The position numbers and the translations under genes were made by a program. From Pseudoflavitalea rhizosphaerae (GTDB lineage Bacteria; Bacteroidota; Bacteroidia; Chitinophagales; Chitinophagaceae): 51,539 bases of DNA. The notes beneath the pieces are model-generated. The model did not search any database. It saw nothing but the letters and a program-made list of their open reading frames with translations, and was not told the origin of the DNA. Positions within the stretch are counted from its first letter, which is position 1; each line of letters opens with the position of its first letter. Shown one piece after another: positions 1 through 8,391 of this stretch. The stretch covers positions 1 through 51,539 of the forward strand of contig NZ_RCSU01000019.1 of the NCBI RefSeq assembly GCF_003991355.1, in the 5' to 3' direction.

Positions 1-37
1 AACAAAAGTCACTCGCCGGGAGGCGAGCGACTGCCCA
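1..37. repeat. Right end of composite palindromic element (copy 1, truncated by window edge)
   Basis: Bases 8-33 carry the right arm of the repeat family found at four other places here (CACTCGCC, GGGA, GGCGAGCGACTG), preceded by the same AACAAAAGT junction seen in the copy at 40097. The rest of the element lies outside the window. The junction bases suggest the same orientation as the copies at 3918 and 40097. It sits about 30 bases upstream of the nucleoside hydrolase start. Confidence 0.85.
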
Positions 38-64
38 CACGCTGATCAATTCAAAAATTGTTTT

Positions 65-1093
65 ATGAAAATAATCTCCTGTTTCGCATTTGCAGCATTC
101 CTTTTTGTGAGTTGTAACAACAATCCCAAAGAGGAAAAACCAGTACCCGTATCCGTGATCTTCGATACCGATATCGGTAATGATATCGATGATGTTCTTG
201 CCCTGCAAATGTTGTTCGATTACGAGAAAAGGCAAAAAGTGAAATTGCTCGGTATCACCATCAGCAAATCATATCCCCGGGTGATCGATTATATCGATGG
301 ATACTGCCGATTACACGGCCATGCCGATATCCCTCTCGGATATGCGTACAATGGCGTGAACCCCGAGCCGCGCCGCTATGTGCCTGCCACGCTGGATACT
401 ACCATCGATGGTAAGAAGCTTTTGTTCCCACAGCGAAGCATAGCCGATAGTCTGCCGGAAGGATACAAACTGATCCGCCAGTTACTGGCCAAAGAGCCTG
501 ATCATTCCGTGGTGCTGGTGGTGGTAGGGCCTGAAACCAATATCGCGCGACTCCTGCAATCCGGAGCTGATGAACACAGCCAGTTGAATGGAGTAGGCCT
601 CGTAAAACAAAAAGTGAAACTGGTGTCTGTAATGGGAGGCGTTTACACCAATGAATTCAATTTCCCTGAATGGAATATTGTACAAGACCTGGAAGCAGCG
701 AAAATATTATTTGCGCAATGTCCGGTACCGGTTGTGGCAAGTGGTTTCGAGATAGGCGACAAGTTCCGTTACCCGGCTAAGAGTATCCAGAACGATTTCG
801 GGGGCGGTCATGCCAATCCATTGGTGATGTCTTACATTACTTATGATACCATGCCTTATGAGCGTCAGACCTGGGACCTCACCTCAGTATTGTATGCCGT
901 TGAACCTGAAAAAGCCTGGTTCGATCTTTCTCCCAAAGGAAAGATCACAATCGAGGCTGACGGCAAATCCAGCTTTGCAGAAGGAAAAGGAGAGCAGCAA
1001 TATCTCATATACAAGAACAATCAGCAACCCGTGCTGAACAGGCTGGTGGAACTGGTAACAGGAAAGTCAACTGAAAATAAAGATCAGCATTAG
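65..1093 (+). CDS. Nucleoside hydrolase (IUNH family), lipoprotein
   Basis: Predicted to hydrolyse the N-glycosidic bond of ribonucleosides, releasing base and ribose, at the cell surface or in the periplasm. The 342-aa protein starts with a lipoprotein signal ending at Cys17 (FVSC). Residues 31-46 carry the calcium-binding aspartate cluster of the family (D34, D36, D42, D43 in a DTDIGNDIDD context). Later segments, such as VVLVVVGPETNIARLL and VSVMGGVY, fit the IUNH fold, and the length is usual for the family. It stands alone, just downstream of a palindromic repeat. An S1/P1 nuclease 2 kb away would supply nucleotides, so nucleic-acid scavenging is a plausible shared role, but this is inference. 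Substrate preference cannot be read from the sequence. Confidence 0.88.
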   Translation: MKIISCFAFAAFLFVSCNNNPKEEKPVPVSVIFDTDIGNDIDDVLALQMLFDYEKRQKVKLLGITISKSYPRVIDYIDGYCRLHGHADIPLGYAYNGVNPEPRRYVPATLDTTIDGKKLLFPQRSIADSLPEGYKLIRQLLAKEPDHSVVLVVVGPETNIARLLQSGADEHSQLNGVGLVKQKVKLVSVMGGVYTNEFNFPEWNIVQDLEAAKILFAQCPVPVVASGFEIGDKFRYPAKSIQNDFGGGHANPLVMSYITYDTMPYERQTWDLTSVLYAVEPEKAWFDLSPKGKITIEADGKSSFAEGKGEQQYLIYKNNQQPVLNRLVELVTGKSTENKDQH

Positions 1094-1164
1094 ATAATAT
1101 AGTGCCAGCCTGGTAAGACTGCAGCCATTATTTTTATCGGATAGAATCAAACCCGATTGCCCCG

Positions 1165-2223
1165 ATGACAAAAATAATGGCTGCATTTTTTTTGCTGTTC
1201 ATCTTCTGTGATGCCCGCGCACAGCTCAAATGGTATAGCGCTGCTGATCCGAACCTGCATTTTGTTGGCCGTATCGATTTCTCCAATCCTCAGCTTCCCC
1301 GTTTCTGGGCGCCTGGTGTGTATTGCACCGGTAAGTTCAAAGGAGATTCAGCATTGCTCCTGGTGAAAGATGAACTGCTCTGGGGTTCCAACCATAATTA
1401 TATTACGATCGTGATGGATGATGAGCCGCCGGTCCGGCTGAAACTCAAATCTGCCTCCGATACCGTTTTGCTGAAAGCAAAAAAGAAAAAAAATACACAC
1501 CGTTTTCTATTCTGCAAAGCCACAGAGTCAAATATCGGTTACTGCGTAATTGCGGGCATTGCCTGTGAAGCCTTGCTGGCTCCGGATCCGCTTCCGGTCA
1601 GGAAGATAGAATTCATCGGCAATTCCATCACCTGCAGTGCGGGCAGTGATGCTTCGGTTATCCCATGTGGTAAGGGAAAATGGGAAGACCAGCACAATGC
1701 TTACCTGGGATATGCTGCCATAACAGCGAGAGCATTGCAATCGCAATGGCAACTGACTGCCGTTTCAGGAATTGGCCTGATGCACAGTTGCTGTGGACTG
1801 AAAATTACTATGCCGCAGGTCTTTGATAAGATCAGCCTGCACAGGGATACGATTGCGTGGAATTTCAACAGGTACCAGCCTGATGTTGTAACCGTTTGCC
1901 TGGGCCAGAATGATGGCGTACAGGATTCAACGGAATTTTGTTCCCGGTATATCAGTTTCCTGCAAACATTGCGTGCGTATTATCCTTCGGCTGAACTGAT
2001 CTGTCTTACCAGCCCGATGGCTGATGCGAAGCTCAATAATATGCAACGCAATTATCTGCGAAAGATCACCACTGCCATGCAGTTGCAGGGAGATCAAAAG
2101 GTCTCTCATTATTTCTTTTCGAAAATATACAACAAGGGTTGCGACTGGCATCCTGATCTGGAAGAGCACGCACTGATTGCAGCAGAATTGACAAAGTATA
2201 TCCGGAAGCGGATGAAATGGTGA
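1165..2223 (+). CDS. SGNH/GDSL hydrolase, carbohydrate esterase family 2-like
   Basis: Likely removes acetyl groups from polysaccharides outside the cytoplasm. The 352-aa protein begins with a Sec-type signal peptide (cleavage near residue 20, ARAQ). Residues 30-140 resemble the beta-sandwich N-domain of CE2 esterases and are followed by the SGNH domain. The nucleophile block is IGNSITC with Ser154, the oxyanion Asn lies in GQND (Asn249), and the C-terminal block CDWHPD holds Asp327 and His329. All SGNH blocks are present, so it should be active. The gap to the nucleoside hydrolase is 71 bases. Acetylxylan-type activity is known for CE2, but the real substrate here is unknown. Confidence 0.82.
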   Translation: MTKIMAAFFLLFIFCDARAQLKWYSAADPNLHFVGRIDFSNPQLPRFWAPGVYCTGKFKGDSALLLVKDELLWGSNHNYITIVMDDEPPVRLKLKSASDTVLLKAKKKKNTHRFLFCKATESNIGYCVIAGIACEALLAPDPLPVRKIEFIGNSITCSAGSDASVIPCGKGKWEDQHNAYLGYAAITARALQSQWQLTAVSGIGLMHSCCGLKITMPQVFDKISLHRDTIAWNFNRYQPDVVTVCLGQNDGVQDSTEFCSRYISFLQTLRAYYPSAELICLTSPMADAKLNNMQRNYLRKITTAMQLQGDQKVSHYFFSKIYNKGCDWHPDLEEHALIAAELTKYIRKRMKW

Positions 2224-2239
2224 TCTTATTCCAACCTCT

Positions 2240-2380
2240 TCAATTTTTTTTTCGGGGGACAGCTTTCTTTTTTTCAACCTTTTTTTTGGGAGGTTGTGGT
2301 GTTGCCCCCGGCAATTCTATTTTACGCTTTTTATTGGGCTGGCCGGGAGCTTTCTTTTTCTTGTCAGATCCATTGTTCAT
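2240..2380 (-). CDS. Small Lys/Pro-rich basic protein, hypothetical
   Basis: A 46-aa reading frame on the minus strand, starting at the ATG at 2380 and ending at a TGA at 2240-2242. It is very rich in Lys and Pro (runs such as DKKKKAP and PPKKKVEKKK) and has no membrane segment. An upstream in-frame start at 2434 would add 18 residues that look less protein-like. Short lysine-rich nucleic-acid-binding proteins are common in Bacteroidota, but the A/T-rich strand here could also give such an ORF by chance. No clear ribosome binding site is visible. It occupies the otherwise empty 360-base gap between the SGNH hydrolase and the receiver gene; nothing else was recognised in 2381-2583. Confidence 0.35.
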   Translation of the reverse strand: MNNGSDKKKKAPGQPNKKRKIELPGATPQPPKKKVEKKKAVPRKKN

Positions 2381-2583
2381 GATTCTTGAATTTGATACCT
2401 GAATTGTGGCACAAAACCGGAACCAGGCAGACAAGGCGCAACTTTTAACAGAATTATACAGCGGTCGGGGAGATAATTACGCAACTTTATTATCTGTTGC
2501 ATTAGGCAAGCCCTCCGAATAACTGTCATTAAAAGTCAATAAGACCCCCTTAAATCCTATCTTAGCAATCTAAATTAGTCCAT

Positions 2584-3024
2584 ATGGGTGCTTTGGCTCT
2601 ACAACGGGATATAATGCTGGCAGAAGATGATTCCGATGATGTTGAGATCTTCGATCTCGGTTTAAAGGGACTGGAATTCCCATATCTGCTCAGACATGCT
2701 GAGAATGGAGATGTGTTGTTCATCATGCTGAAAGACAAACTGCCTTATATTCTTTTCCTGGATATTCATATGCCCTGTAAGGACGGCATTGCCTGCATTG
2801 TAGAGATCCGCAAGAACCGGGAGTATGATAAGATGCCTGTGATCATGTACACTTCGGAAATTTCCAAAAAGATAATAGAGGAAGCCTATCGCAGCGGCGC
2901 CAATCTTTATCTCGCTAAAACCAATACCATCGCTGATCTCACGGATAAGTTGAGTAAAATATTTTCCATAGATTGGGACAATTACCTGCATTTCCCGCCA
3001 CATAGCCAGTTTATAGTGGATTGA
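2584..3024 (+). CDS. Receiver-only response regulator (CheY/Rcp1-like)
   Basis: A 146-aa stand-alone REC domain for phosphotransfer. The acidic pocket is Asp15-Asp16 (LAEDDSDD), the phospho-acceptor is Asp60 in LFLDIHMP, the conserved Thr is Thr90 (YTSE), and Lys112 is in LAKT. The usual KP pair is replaced by KT, a small departure from canonical receivers. There is no output domain, so it probably passes phosphate on or acts by protein binding, as in Rcp1-type regulators. No histidine kinase adjoins it; the nearest is at 5374-7302 on the other strand, which has its own receiver neighbour. The partner is therefore unknown. Confidence 0.85.
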   Translation: MGALALQRDIMLAEDDSDDVEIFDLGLKGLEFPYLLRHAENGDVLFIMLKDKLPYILFLDIHMPCKDGIACIVEIRKNREYDKMPVIMYTSEISKKIIEEAYRSGANLYLAKTNTIADLTDKLSKIFSIDWDNYLHFPPHSQFIVD

Positions 3025-3076
3025 CGGATGCAAAATCAGCGCAATTGCTGTATTTTGGCCGGGCAAATCATCTTGT

Positions 3077-3868
3077 ATGAAAACAATGAGAAAACTATTG
3101 CTGGCAGCGATATTGTTCTATTTTCCCCTGCATTCCATGGCCTGGGGCGTACTGGGGCACAGGATCGTGGCAGAGATCGCAAATTCTTACCTGACCAACA
3201 AAGCACGCAAGCAGATCCAGCGGATTCTCGGCAATGAATCCATGGCCATGACCAGTAACTGGCCCGATTTCATCAAGTCCGATACCAGTTTCAATTACCT
3301 CAGCCCCTGGCATTATATCAACCTTCGTGAAGGGCTTACCGAAGCCGCAATCGAACTTCGCCTGAAACAGGATACTACCGTAAATGCGTATACTAAGATC
3401 GGCTGGCTTACCGAACAATTAAAAGACAGGGAACTTCCTGTCGATAAGAAACTCATGTACCTCCGCCTGTTGATCCATCTCGTAGGAGATGTGCATCAAC
3501 CCATGCATGTGGGAAGATTTGAGGACCTGGGTGGCAATCGTATCCGCGTGCAATGGTTCAATAGTCCTACCAATCTACATGTTATCTGGGACGAGAAGCT
3601 GATCGATTTCCAGCAACTCAGCTATACCGAATATGTAAAGGCGATCAATCATACTACGAAAGAACAACGCAAAGCCTGGCAGGCAGAGTCCACCAGCCGC
3701 TGGATCATCGATTCCTATAATATTGCACAACAGCTCTACGCAGAGATCACATCGTCTGATCAGAAACTTTCCTACCGATACAATTTCGATCATGTAAAAA
3801 CCCTCAATGATCAGTTGCTGAAAGGCGGAGTGCATCTGGCTGGACTACTGAATCAGATCTTTGGATAA
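3077..3868 (+). CDS. S1/P1 nuclease family protein, secreted
   Basis: Zinc-dependent nuclease predicted to cut single-stranded DNA/RNA and release 5'-nucleotides outside the cytoplasm. The 263-aa precursor has a signal peptide cut before Trp23, whose free amino end is a zinc ligand in this family. All nine expected ligands can be placed: Trp23, His28, Asp64, His79, His134, Asp138, His144, His168 and Asp172, in contexts such as WGVLGHR, HLVGDVHQPMH and NLHVIWD. Length matches the family. The gene is monocistronic, and a palindromic repeat follows 49 bases after its stop, lying between it and the convergent peptidase gene. Confidence 0.93.
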   Translation: MKTMRKLLLAAILFYFPLHSMAWGVLGHRIVAEIANSYLTNKARKQIQRILGNESMAMTSNWPDFIKSDTSFNYLSPWHYINLREGLTEAAIELRLKQDTTVNAYTKIGWLTEQLKDRELPVDKKLMYLRLLIHLVGDVHQPMHVGRFEDLGGNRIRVQWFNSPTNLHVIWDEKLIDFQQLSYTEYVKAINHTTKEQRKAWQAESTSRWIIDSYNIAQQLYAEITSSDQKLSYRYNFDHVKTLNDQLLKGGVHLAGLLNQIFG

Positions 3869-3917
3869 AAGTAAAAGCTTCAAATGATGGGGCTGACTAA
3901 AAAGGTCAGAGAGCTGG

Positions 3918-4023
3918 CAGTCGCTCGCCTCCCGGCGAGTGTCTTGTATTTGTTCGCCTCCGGCGAACACTGAGTTGCCAGAGGCGACTGAATAAAGCTC
4001 ACTCGCCGGGAGGCGAGCGAGTG
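3918..4023. repeat. Composite palindromic element (copy 2)
   Basis: A 106-base element. Outer arms at 3918-3941 and 4000-4023 are inverted copies (CAGTCGCTCGCC... against ...GGCGAGCGAGTG) with one mismatch, and each arm is itself a hairpin. Between them lie two smaller hairpins: GTTCGCC-TCC-GGCGAAC near 3952-3968 and AGTTGCC-AGA-GGCGACT near 3973-3989. It lies between two convergent genes (S1/P1 nuclease and C1 peptidase), where bidirectional termination would be useful. Inner order is GTTCGCC first, as in the copy at 40097. Confidence 0.93.
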
Positions 4024-4084
4024 GGCTCCCCGAAATTCTAAGAAGGTAGCTTTTGGGTCAGCTCCATTATTTGAAATCAGTTTT

Positions 4085-5284
4085 CTACAATTTCAGTTTT
4101 TGTGCAATGCCTTTCGGTACAGCGTTTTTGTGCACCATGATGGCAGTTGACTTGTATTGAACGTAGTTCTTGGTTACGTAGAGGAACCCTTTGTAGTCGT
4201 TAGACAGACCCCAGGAGTTCTTCACCACATAATATTCCCTGCCGTTCTGATCTTTGGAAATACCAACGATCTGCATGCCGTGGTCGTCCTGTGTTTCGTA
4301 GTTGTCGAATGCTTTTTGACGGAGCTCGGCAGTGATGGCCATTTCATTTTTGGGACCGTTGAAGAGATCAGCCTGTTCGGCGGGCGTCATTTTTTCGAAA
4401 GGTTTTTCGGGAACATAGGCAACGCCATTCTTCCAGCTGAAATATTTTTCGCTCACGTCTGTGGCCCAGCCTACAGAGTATCCTGCTTTCAGGGCATTGT
4501 CGATAATATCGGTGAGATCAGTATGTGTTACATTATACACGTAGCTGAAGCTCCAGTTATCGGGAACTGGCAGGAATGTTTGTGTGTAGAAGGGAGCGGT
4601 AGTGAGGGAAGACAGCTCGATATAATCATTGGCATTGAGGCCGATCACTTCTTTGGCGAAGGATTGCGGGGTATAGTTTTTGCCTTTGTAGTTGAAAGTT
4701 TCAGGAACTTTTCCGAGGTATGTATCCAGCACGGCAGTGAAAGCGGGCAGCCAGTTGGGTGTGAGCTGTCCATTGCTATTCTTGATAACGCCGTCCAGCA
4801 TTCCTTTCAGGAGGTCCTGCATCTCGGCGAATTTATTTTTATCCGTACCATAGTTCAGGCCGGTGTACAGTTCCTGTGGGAGTGCGCCATACTTGGCGTA
4901 GATATTGGTAACATCGTGGAGAGCGCCACCATCGCCCCAGCTAACAGCGCCATGCATACGAACATAGTTCTTTGCTTTTTCGATGTAAACGCAGCGTGCG
5001 GTATAGATCTCAGCGATGTCTACCGGTTGACGTCCGGTACGGATCATTTCAGATTCCAGGAAGGAGTTTCCTGAATAGCTCCAGCAGGTACCGCTGCTGC
5101 CCTGGTTCTTCACATCTGTGCAGTTGAGGGAGATCACGGGAGTGAATACAAATTTTTCTTTGGCTTTTGCACTGGCATTCGCATTGAGCGAGTTCACCAG
5201 ATTGTCCTGGGCGTAGGAGGCAATCGCAGCAAAGCCTGTGAGAGCGATGAGAGAGGCTTTCTTCAAGTTCATGTAATTTTTCAT
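4085..5284 (-). CDS. C1 family cysteine peptidase (aminopeptidase C / bleomycin hydrolase-like)
   Basis: Papain-fold peptidase of the C1B (PepC/BleC) type. The 399-aa protein carries a signal peptide (cleavage near residue 25, SYAQ), so it is exported, unlike cytosolic bleomycin hydrolase. The catalytic set is visible: Gln61 (oxyanion) and Cys67 in NQGSSGTCWSY, His335 in DDHGMQIVG, and Asn356 in VVKNSWG. The C-terminus continues past the domain to KLKL, so the self-processing tail of classic bleomycin hydrolase is not clearly conserved. It is the last gene of a minus-strand run and is 89 bases from the histidine kinase stop, so it probably has its own promoter. Confidence 0.9.
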   Translation of the reverse strand: MKNYMNLKKASLIALTGFAAIASYAQDNLVNSLNANASAKAKEKFVFTPVISLNCTDVKNQGSSGTCWSYSGNSFLESEMIRTGRQPVDIAEIYTARCVYIEKAKNYVRMHGAVSWGDGGALHDVTNIYAKYGALPQELYTGLNYGTDKNKFAEMQDLLKGMLDGVIKNSNGQLTPNWLPAFTAVLDTYLGKVPETFNYKGKNYTPQSFAKEVIGLNANDYIELSSLTTAPFYTQTFLPVPDNWSFSYVYNVTHTDLTDIIDNALKAGYSVGWATDVSEKYFSWKNGVAYVPEKPFEKMTPAEQADLFNGPKNEMAITAELRQKAFDNYETQDDHGMQIVGISKDQNGREYYVVKNSWGLSNDYKGFLYVTKNYVQYKSTAIMVHKNAVPKGIAQKLKL

Positions 5285-5373
5285 TTTGAGGGGCCAAAGA
5301 TAGGGGCAATGAAAAATACAGGCATTACCGTACCTGTATCTTTTTTCATATTTTAATGTAGAAAGATGAAAAA

Positions 5374-7302
5374 CTAGAACCGTTTGATGGGAATGGTGAC
5401 GATAAAGGAGGAGCCTTTCCCTTCTTCACCGGTGGCGGTGATAGTGCCATTATGTCTCTCCACAATCTTCTTACAGAGAGCCAGTCCAAGGCCTGTTCCT
5501 TCATACTGGTCCCTGGCATGGAGGCGGGTGAATGTATTGAAGATCCTGTCTGCGTGTTCTTGTGAAAAACCAATACCATTATCAGTAAGTGTGATCTCCA
5601 GTTGTGGTTTTTCTGATTCCTGGTGAAGGAGGCTGTTGATGAGAATTACCGGCGGAACTTCTTTCCGGGCAAATTTCAGGGAGTTGTTGATCAGGTTATA
5701 GAACAATTGGTAGATCAGCAGTGGCGCCCCTTCGAATCCGGGAAACGACGAATACCGGATACTCGCACCTTTCTGCTGGATCAATACTTCCAGGTCTGTT
5801 TCGATATTGAGCAGGATCTCATGCAGGTTCACTTCACTGTAAGCCTGTTCCAGATTGGTTACAGTGGAATAATTCAATACACCTTCGATCATATTGTTCA
5901 TCCTGTCTGTTGCGCCGTAGATCTTGTTAAGATAAAGGAATGCCGTTTCTGGTATTTGTTGTCCAAATTCCTTCTCCAGGCGATTGGTAAAGATCTTTAC
6001 TTTTCTCACTGGTTCTTTCAGGTCGTGGGAAGCAACATGGGCAAACTGGAGGAGATCGTCATTGGAGCGTTGCAGCTCATGCGTTCTTTCTTTCACCAGT
6101 TGTTCAAGGTTTTCTTCCACTATTTTCCTTTCTTCAATATTGGTGAGGGCGCCAACCCATTTATGGATAGTGCCGGACTCATCTTTAATAGGATTACCTA
6201 CAACATAGAACCAGTTGAAGCTGCCGTCTCTGGCCCTGAGCTGGAATTCTATTTTTACAGAATGCCCGGTTTGGATCGCTTCCTGCCATTTTTCAAACAC
6301 TGGTTTAACATGAGAGGGATGGATGTATTTCGTCCATCCATCACCGGCAGAATCCAGTGCTGAGCCACCAGTATAATTATACCATTGGTGATTGAAAAAA
6401 TCGCAGAAGCCGTCTGGTCTGGCTGTCCAGATCAGTTGGGGCAGTGATTGTGTAAGACTTCGGAATTTATCCTCACTTTGTTTGAGTGCGTCTTCGGCCA
6501 GTTTAAGATCGGAAATATCACGAGTAGTGCCGGCCACTGCTGTCACTTCGCCTTGTTCGTCCAGTACTGGTGCAAAAATGTAATCATAGATGCGTCTGCC
6601 GAGTGTGGCATGTGGAAAGGATACTTCTCCGCGGACAGGTCGTTTGGTGGCTTTCACCTGGTCTATTTCCCGTTCATGCATTTCTGCATGCCAGGGCTCA
6701 TAACCCAGCTCTATCAGGTATTTGCCCATGGATTCTTCCCAGGTTTTGCCCCACATATCCAGCAGGGCTTTATTGGCATAAATGAACCGGTAATCGAGAT
6801 CGAAAACATAGATGAGATCTGGCGTGCTGCCTGCAATGGCTTCATGTAATCTCTTGCTGGCCATCAATTCCTCTCTGGTTATCCTTAGTTCTTCTTCCAC
6901 TTCTTTCCGGGCAGTAATGTCTGATGCAGTGCCAAACCATTCGATGATCTCATGCTGATCATTGAAAACGGGAGCAGCGCGGGTTAGGGTCCAACCGGGA
7001 GTTCCATCGGATTTTACCACGCGGTGTTCCAACTGGAATACTTTCTTATGAAGGATAGCATTGTGGATCGCGGATTGTATCAGATGCTGGTCTTCCGGAT
7101 GGATATACCTTGTGAGCCAGTCGTTGATCGGCTGGCCGCTATCGGAAAGAAAACCTCTGCCATCCAGTTCATGCATGATGGTCCAGTCGGGGTTCATTCT
7201 GTATATTACGTCAGAAGTGGCGTTCACAAGCGCCCTAAACCTTCGTTCGCTATCTTCCATCAGCTGAATGGAATTGTCCATAACCTGAACAGTCTTCTTC
7301 AT
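5374..7302 (-). CDS. Soluble multi-PAS sensor histidine kinase
   Basis: A 642-aa kinase without transmembrane segments, so it should sense a cytoplasmic signal. Three PAS/PAC units lie at about residues 18-135, 150-268 and 276-397, and a short coiled coil (395-415) leads into HisKA. The phospho-acceptor is His426 in ASHDLKEP. The ATPase domain shows the N box (YNLINNSLKFA, Asn540), G1 (DNGIGF, from Asp574), F box (FNTFTRLH) and G2 (GTGLGL, 602-607). The sequence type resembles the large family of PAS kinases with phytochrome-like HisKA in Bacteroidota. A receiver-only gene lies 85 bases upstream on the same strand and is the obvious phosphotransfer partner. No ligand-binding residues could be assigned for the PAS domains. 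Confidence 0.93.
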   Translation of the reverse strand: MKKTVQVMDNSIQLMEDSERRFRALVNATSDVIYRMNPDWTIMHELDGRGFLSDSGQPINDWLTRYIHPEDQHLIQSAIHNAILHKKVFQLEHRVVKSDGTPGWTLTRAAPVFNDQHEIIEWFGTASDITARKEVEEELRITREELMASKRLHEAIAGSTPDLIYVFDLDYRFIYANKALLDMWGKTWEESMGKYLIELGYEPWHAEMHEREIDQVKATKRPVRGEVSFPHATLGRRIYDYIFAPVLDEQGEVTAVAGTTRDISDLKLAEDALKQSEDKFRSLTQSLPQLIWTARPDGFCDFFNHQWYNYTGGSALDSAGDGWTKYIHPSHVKPVFEKWQEAIQTGHSVKIEFQLRARDGSFNWFYVVGNPIKDESGTIHKWVGALTNIEERKIVEENLEQLVKERTHELQRSNDDLLQFAHVASHDLKEPVRKVKIFTNRLEKEFGQQIPETAFLYLNKIYGATDRMNNMIEGVLNYSTVTNLEQAYSEVNLHEILLNIETDLEVLIQQKGASIRYSSFPGFEGAPLLIYQLFYNLINNSLKFARKEVPPVILINSLLHQESEKPQLEITLTDNGIGFSQEHADRIFNTFTRLHARDQYEGTGLGLALCKKIVERHNGTITATGEEGKGSSFIVTIPIKRF

Positions 7303-7387
7303 TCCCGGGCATTATTGGTTGGCAAATCGTGTGTGCCGATGTGTTTTACAGGGCAACAGTTATGCTTAAAAATTTGTGCCAGCAGCT

Positions 7388-7783
7388 TCAGAGGGAGAGC
7401 AGTTTGCCTGCCAGCGCCTGAAGTTCTTCCATCCTGTCTGGCTTCTTGAAAAAATGGGTAGCTCCGTTCTCTTTGCAGATCTTTTCATAATGCGTTGCGT
7501 TGGATGTGCTCCAGATCACTTTGAGAATATGGTTAAACCTTTCCACATTACGCAGGGTGGCCAGCACTTCCGCTCCGGTCATGTCCGGCATATTATAATC
7601 GAGGATAATGATATCAGGGAGCGGACCTGCGGGTCCGTTCATCAGTATATGCAGTGCCTGCCGGCCTGATTGTGCTGTGATTATTTCGGGTGCAGGCTGG
7701 TAGAATGAGAAGGCCTCATCCAGCAGCTCAATATCATCGGGATCGTCATCCACCAATAGAATCAACCTTTTCCCAACAGGCAT
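7388..7783 (-). CDS. Receiver-only response regulator, probable partner of the PAS kinase
   Basis: A 131-aa stand-alone REC domain. Asp12 and Asp13 (VDDDPDD) form the acidic pocket, Asp62 in LDYNMP is the phospho-acceptor, Thr93 is the switch Thr/Ser, and Lys114 is in the canonical KKP. No DNA-binding or enzymatic output domain follows. It is transcribed just ahead of the multi-PAS histidine kinase, 85 bases away, so the two likely form one signalling unit with output through protein contacts or a further phosphotransfer step. The start is the ATG at 7783. Confidence 0.9.
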   Translation of the reverse strand: MPVGKRLILLVDDDPDDIELLDEAFSFYQPAPEIITAQSGRQALHILMNGPAGPLPDIIILDYNMPDMTGAEVLATLRNVERFNHILKVIWSTSNATHYEKICKENGATHFFKKPDRMEELQALAGKLLSL

Positions 7784-7810
7784 AGAGGATAGTTATGAGC
7801 TAAAAATAGT

Positions 7811-8353
7811 TCATTTTACATTTTCCAAAAATAGTTGGGAGGATAAAAATTTATGTAATTCTTCCAGAACTGAATTCACATAAGCCAGTTGAACATCGGC
7901 CACAGGACTGATTTTCTTCCGGTGATGCAGTATTTTTTCCGCCAGTATCTTTTTCCTGAATGAAATTGAGAAATAAGCAAACAGACGGTTTTCCGATTCC
8001 GGTACAGGCGAAGCGTAACCTGTAATGCCGATACCCCAATTACTGCCGAAAAGTTCAGACACACCCTGGGCCATTTGCGATGCTACTATACCTGAAACAG
8101 CATTGCATTTATCCGCAGCAATGGGCTCAACGCCCAGGTGACGGAACTTCTGCGGAATATTGTATACGGTGATACCTCCCTGGTAGAACTGCATCGAGTT
8201 CTTGATTGAGCCGATGGCATGCTGGACCAGGCCCGTGGTAACGCTTTCTGCTACTGCGATGGTTTCTTCCCTTTTCAGCAATTCCTTTCCTATGGCAGAT
8301 AATATTTTTTGATCGAATGGTAACATCTTTCTGGCCTTTGCGAATACAGGCAT
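7811..8353 (-). CDS. CinA C-terminal domain protein (nicotinamide-nucleotide amidohydrolase-like)
   Basis: A 180-aa protein covering only the CinA C-terminal (PncC) domain, which deamidates nicotinamide mononucleotide to nicotinate mononucleotide for NAD recycling. Family blocks are seen: AVAESVTTGLV (residues 33-43), YQGGITVYN, VSGIVASQMAQG and GIGITGYASP. The first block departs from the usual AESCTGG (Cys to Val, Gly to Thr), so activity is not certain. The N-terminal molybdopterin-binding-like domain of full-length CinA is absent, as in many stand-alone PncC proteins. It lies 27 bases upstream of the receiver gene on the same strand, so co-transcription is possible. A second in-frame ATG at codon 10 is an alternative start. 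Confidence 0.78.
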   Translation of the reverse strand: MPVFAKARKMLPFDQKILSAIGKELLKREETIAVAESVTTGLVQHAIGSIKNSMQFYQGGITVYNIPQKFRHLGVEPIAADKCNAVSGIVASQMAQGVSELFGSNWGIGITGYASPVPESENRLFAYFSISFRKKILAEKILHHRKKISPVADVQLAYVNSVLEELHKFLSSQLFLENVK

Positions 8354-8391
8354 AATATTTATGCCAGCTGTACTATCTGAAACAAGGGCCT

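Noticed and set aside
2224-2583. Promoter or RNA gene in the gap before the first receiver gene
   Set aside because: Only T-rich tracts and the possible Lys-rich small frame are seen; no structure or motif stands out.
4157-5074. Long plus-strand open frame (about 305 codons) opposite the C1 peptidase
   Set aside because: The opposite strand encodes a peptidase with a full catalytic set and signal peptide; the antisense product has no recognisable domain.
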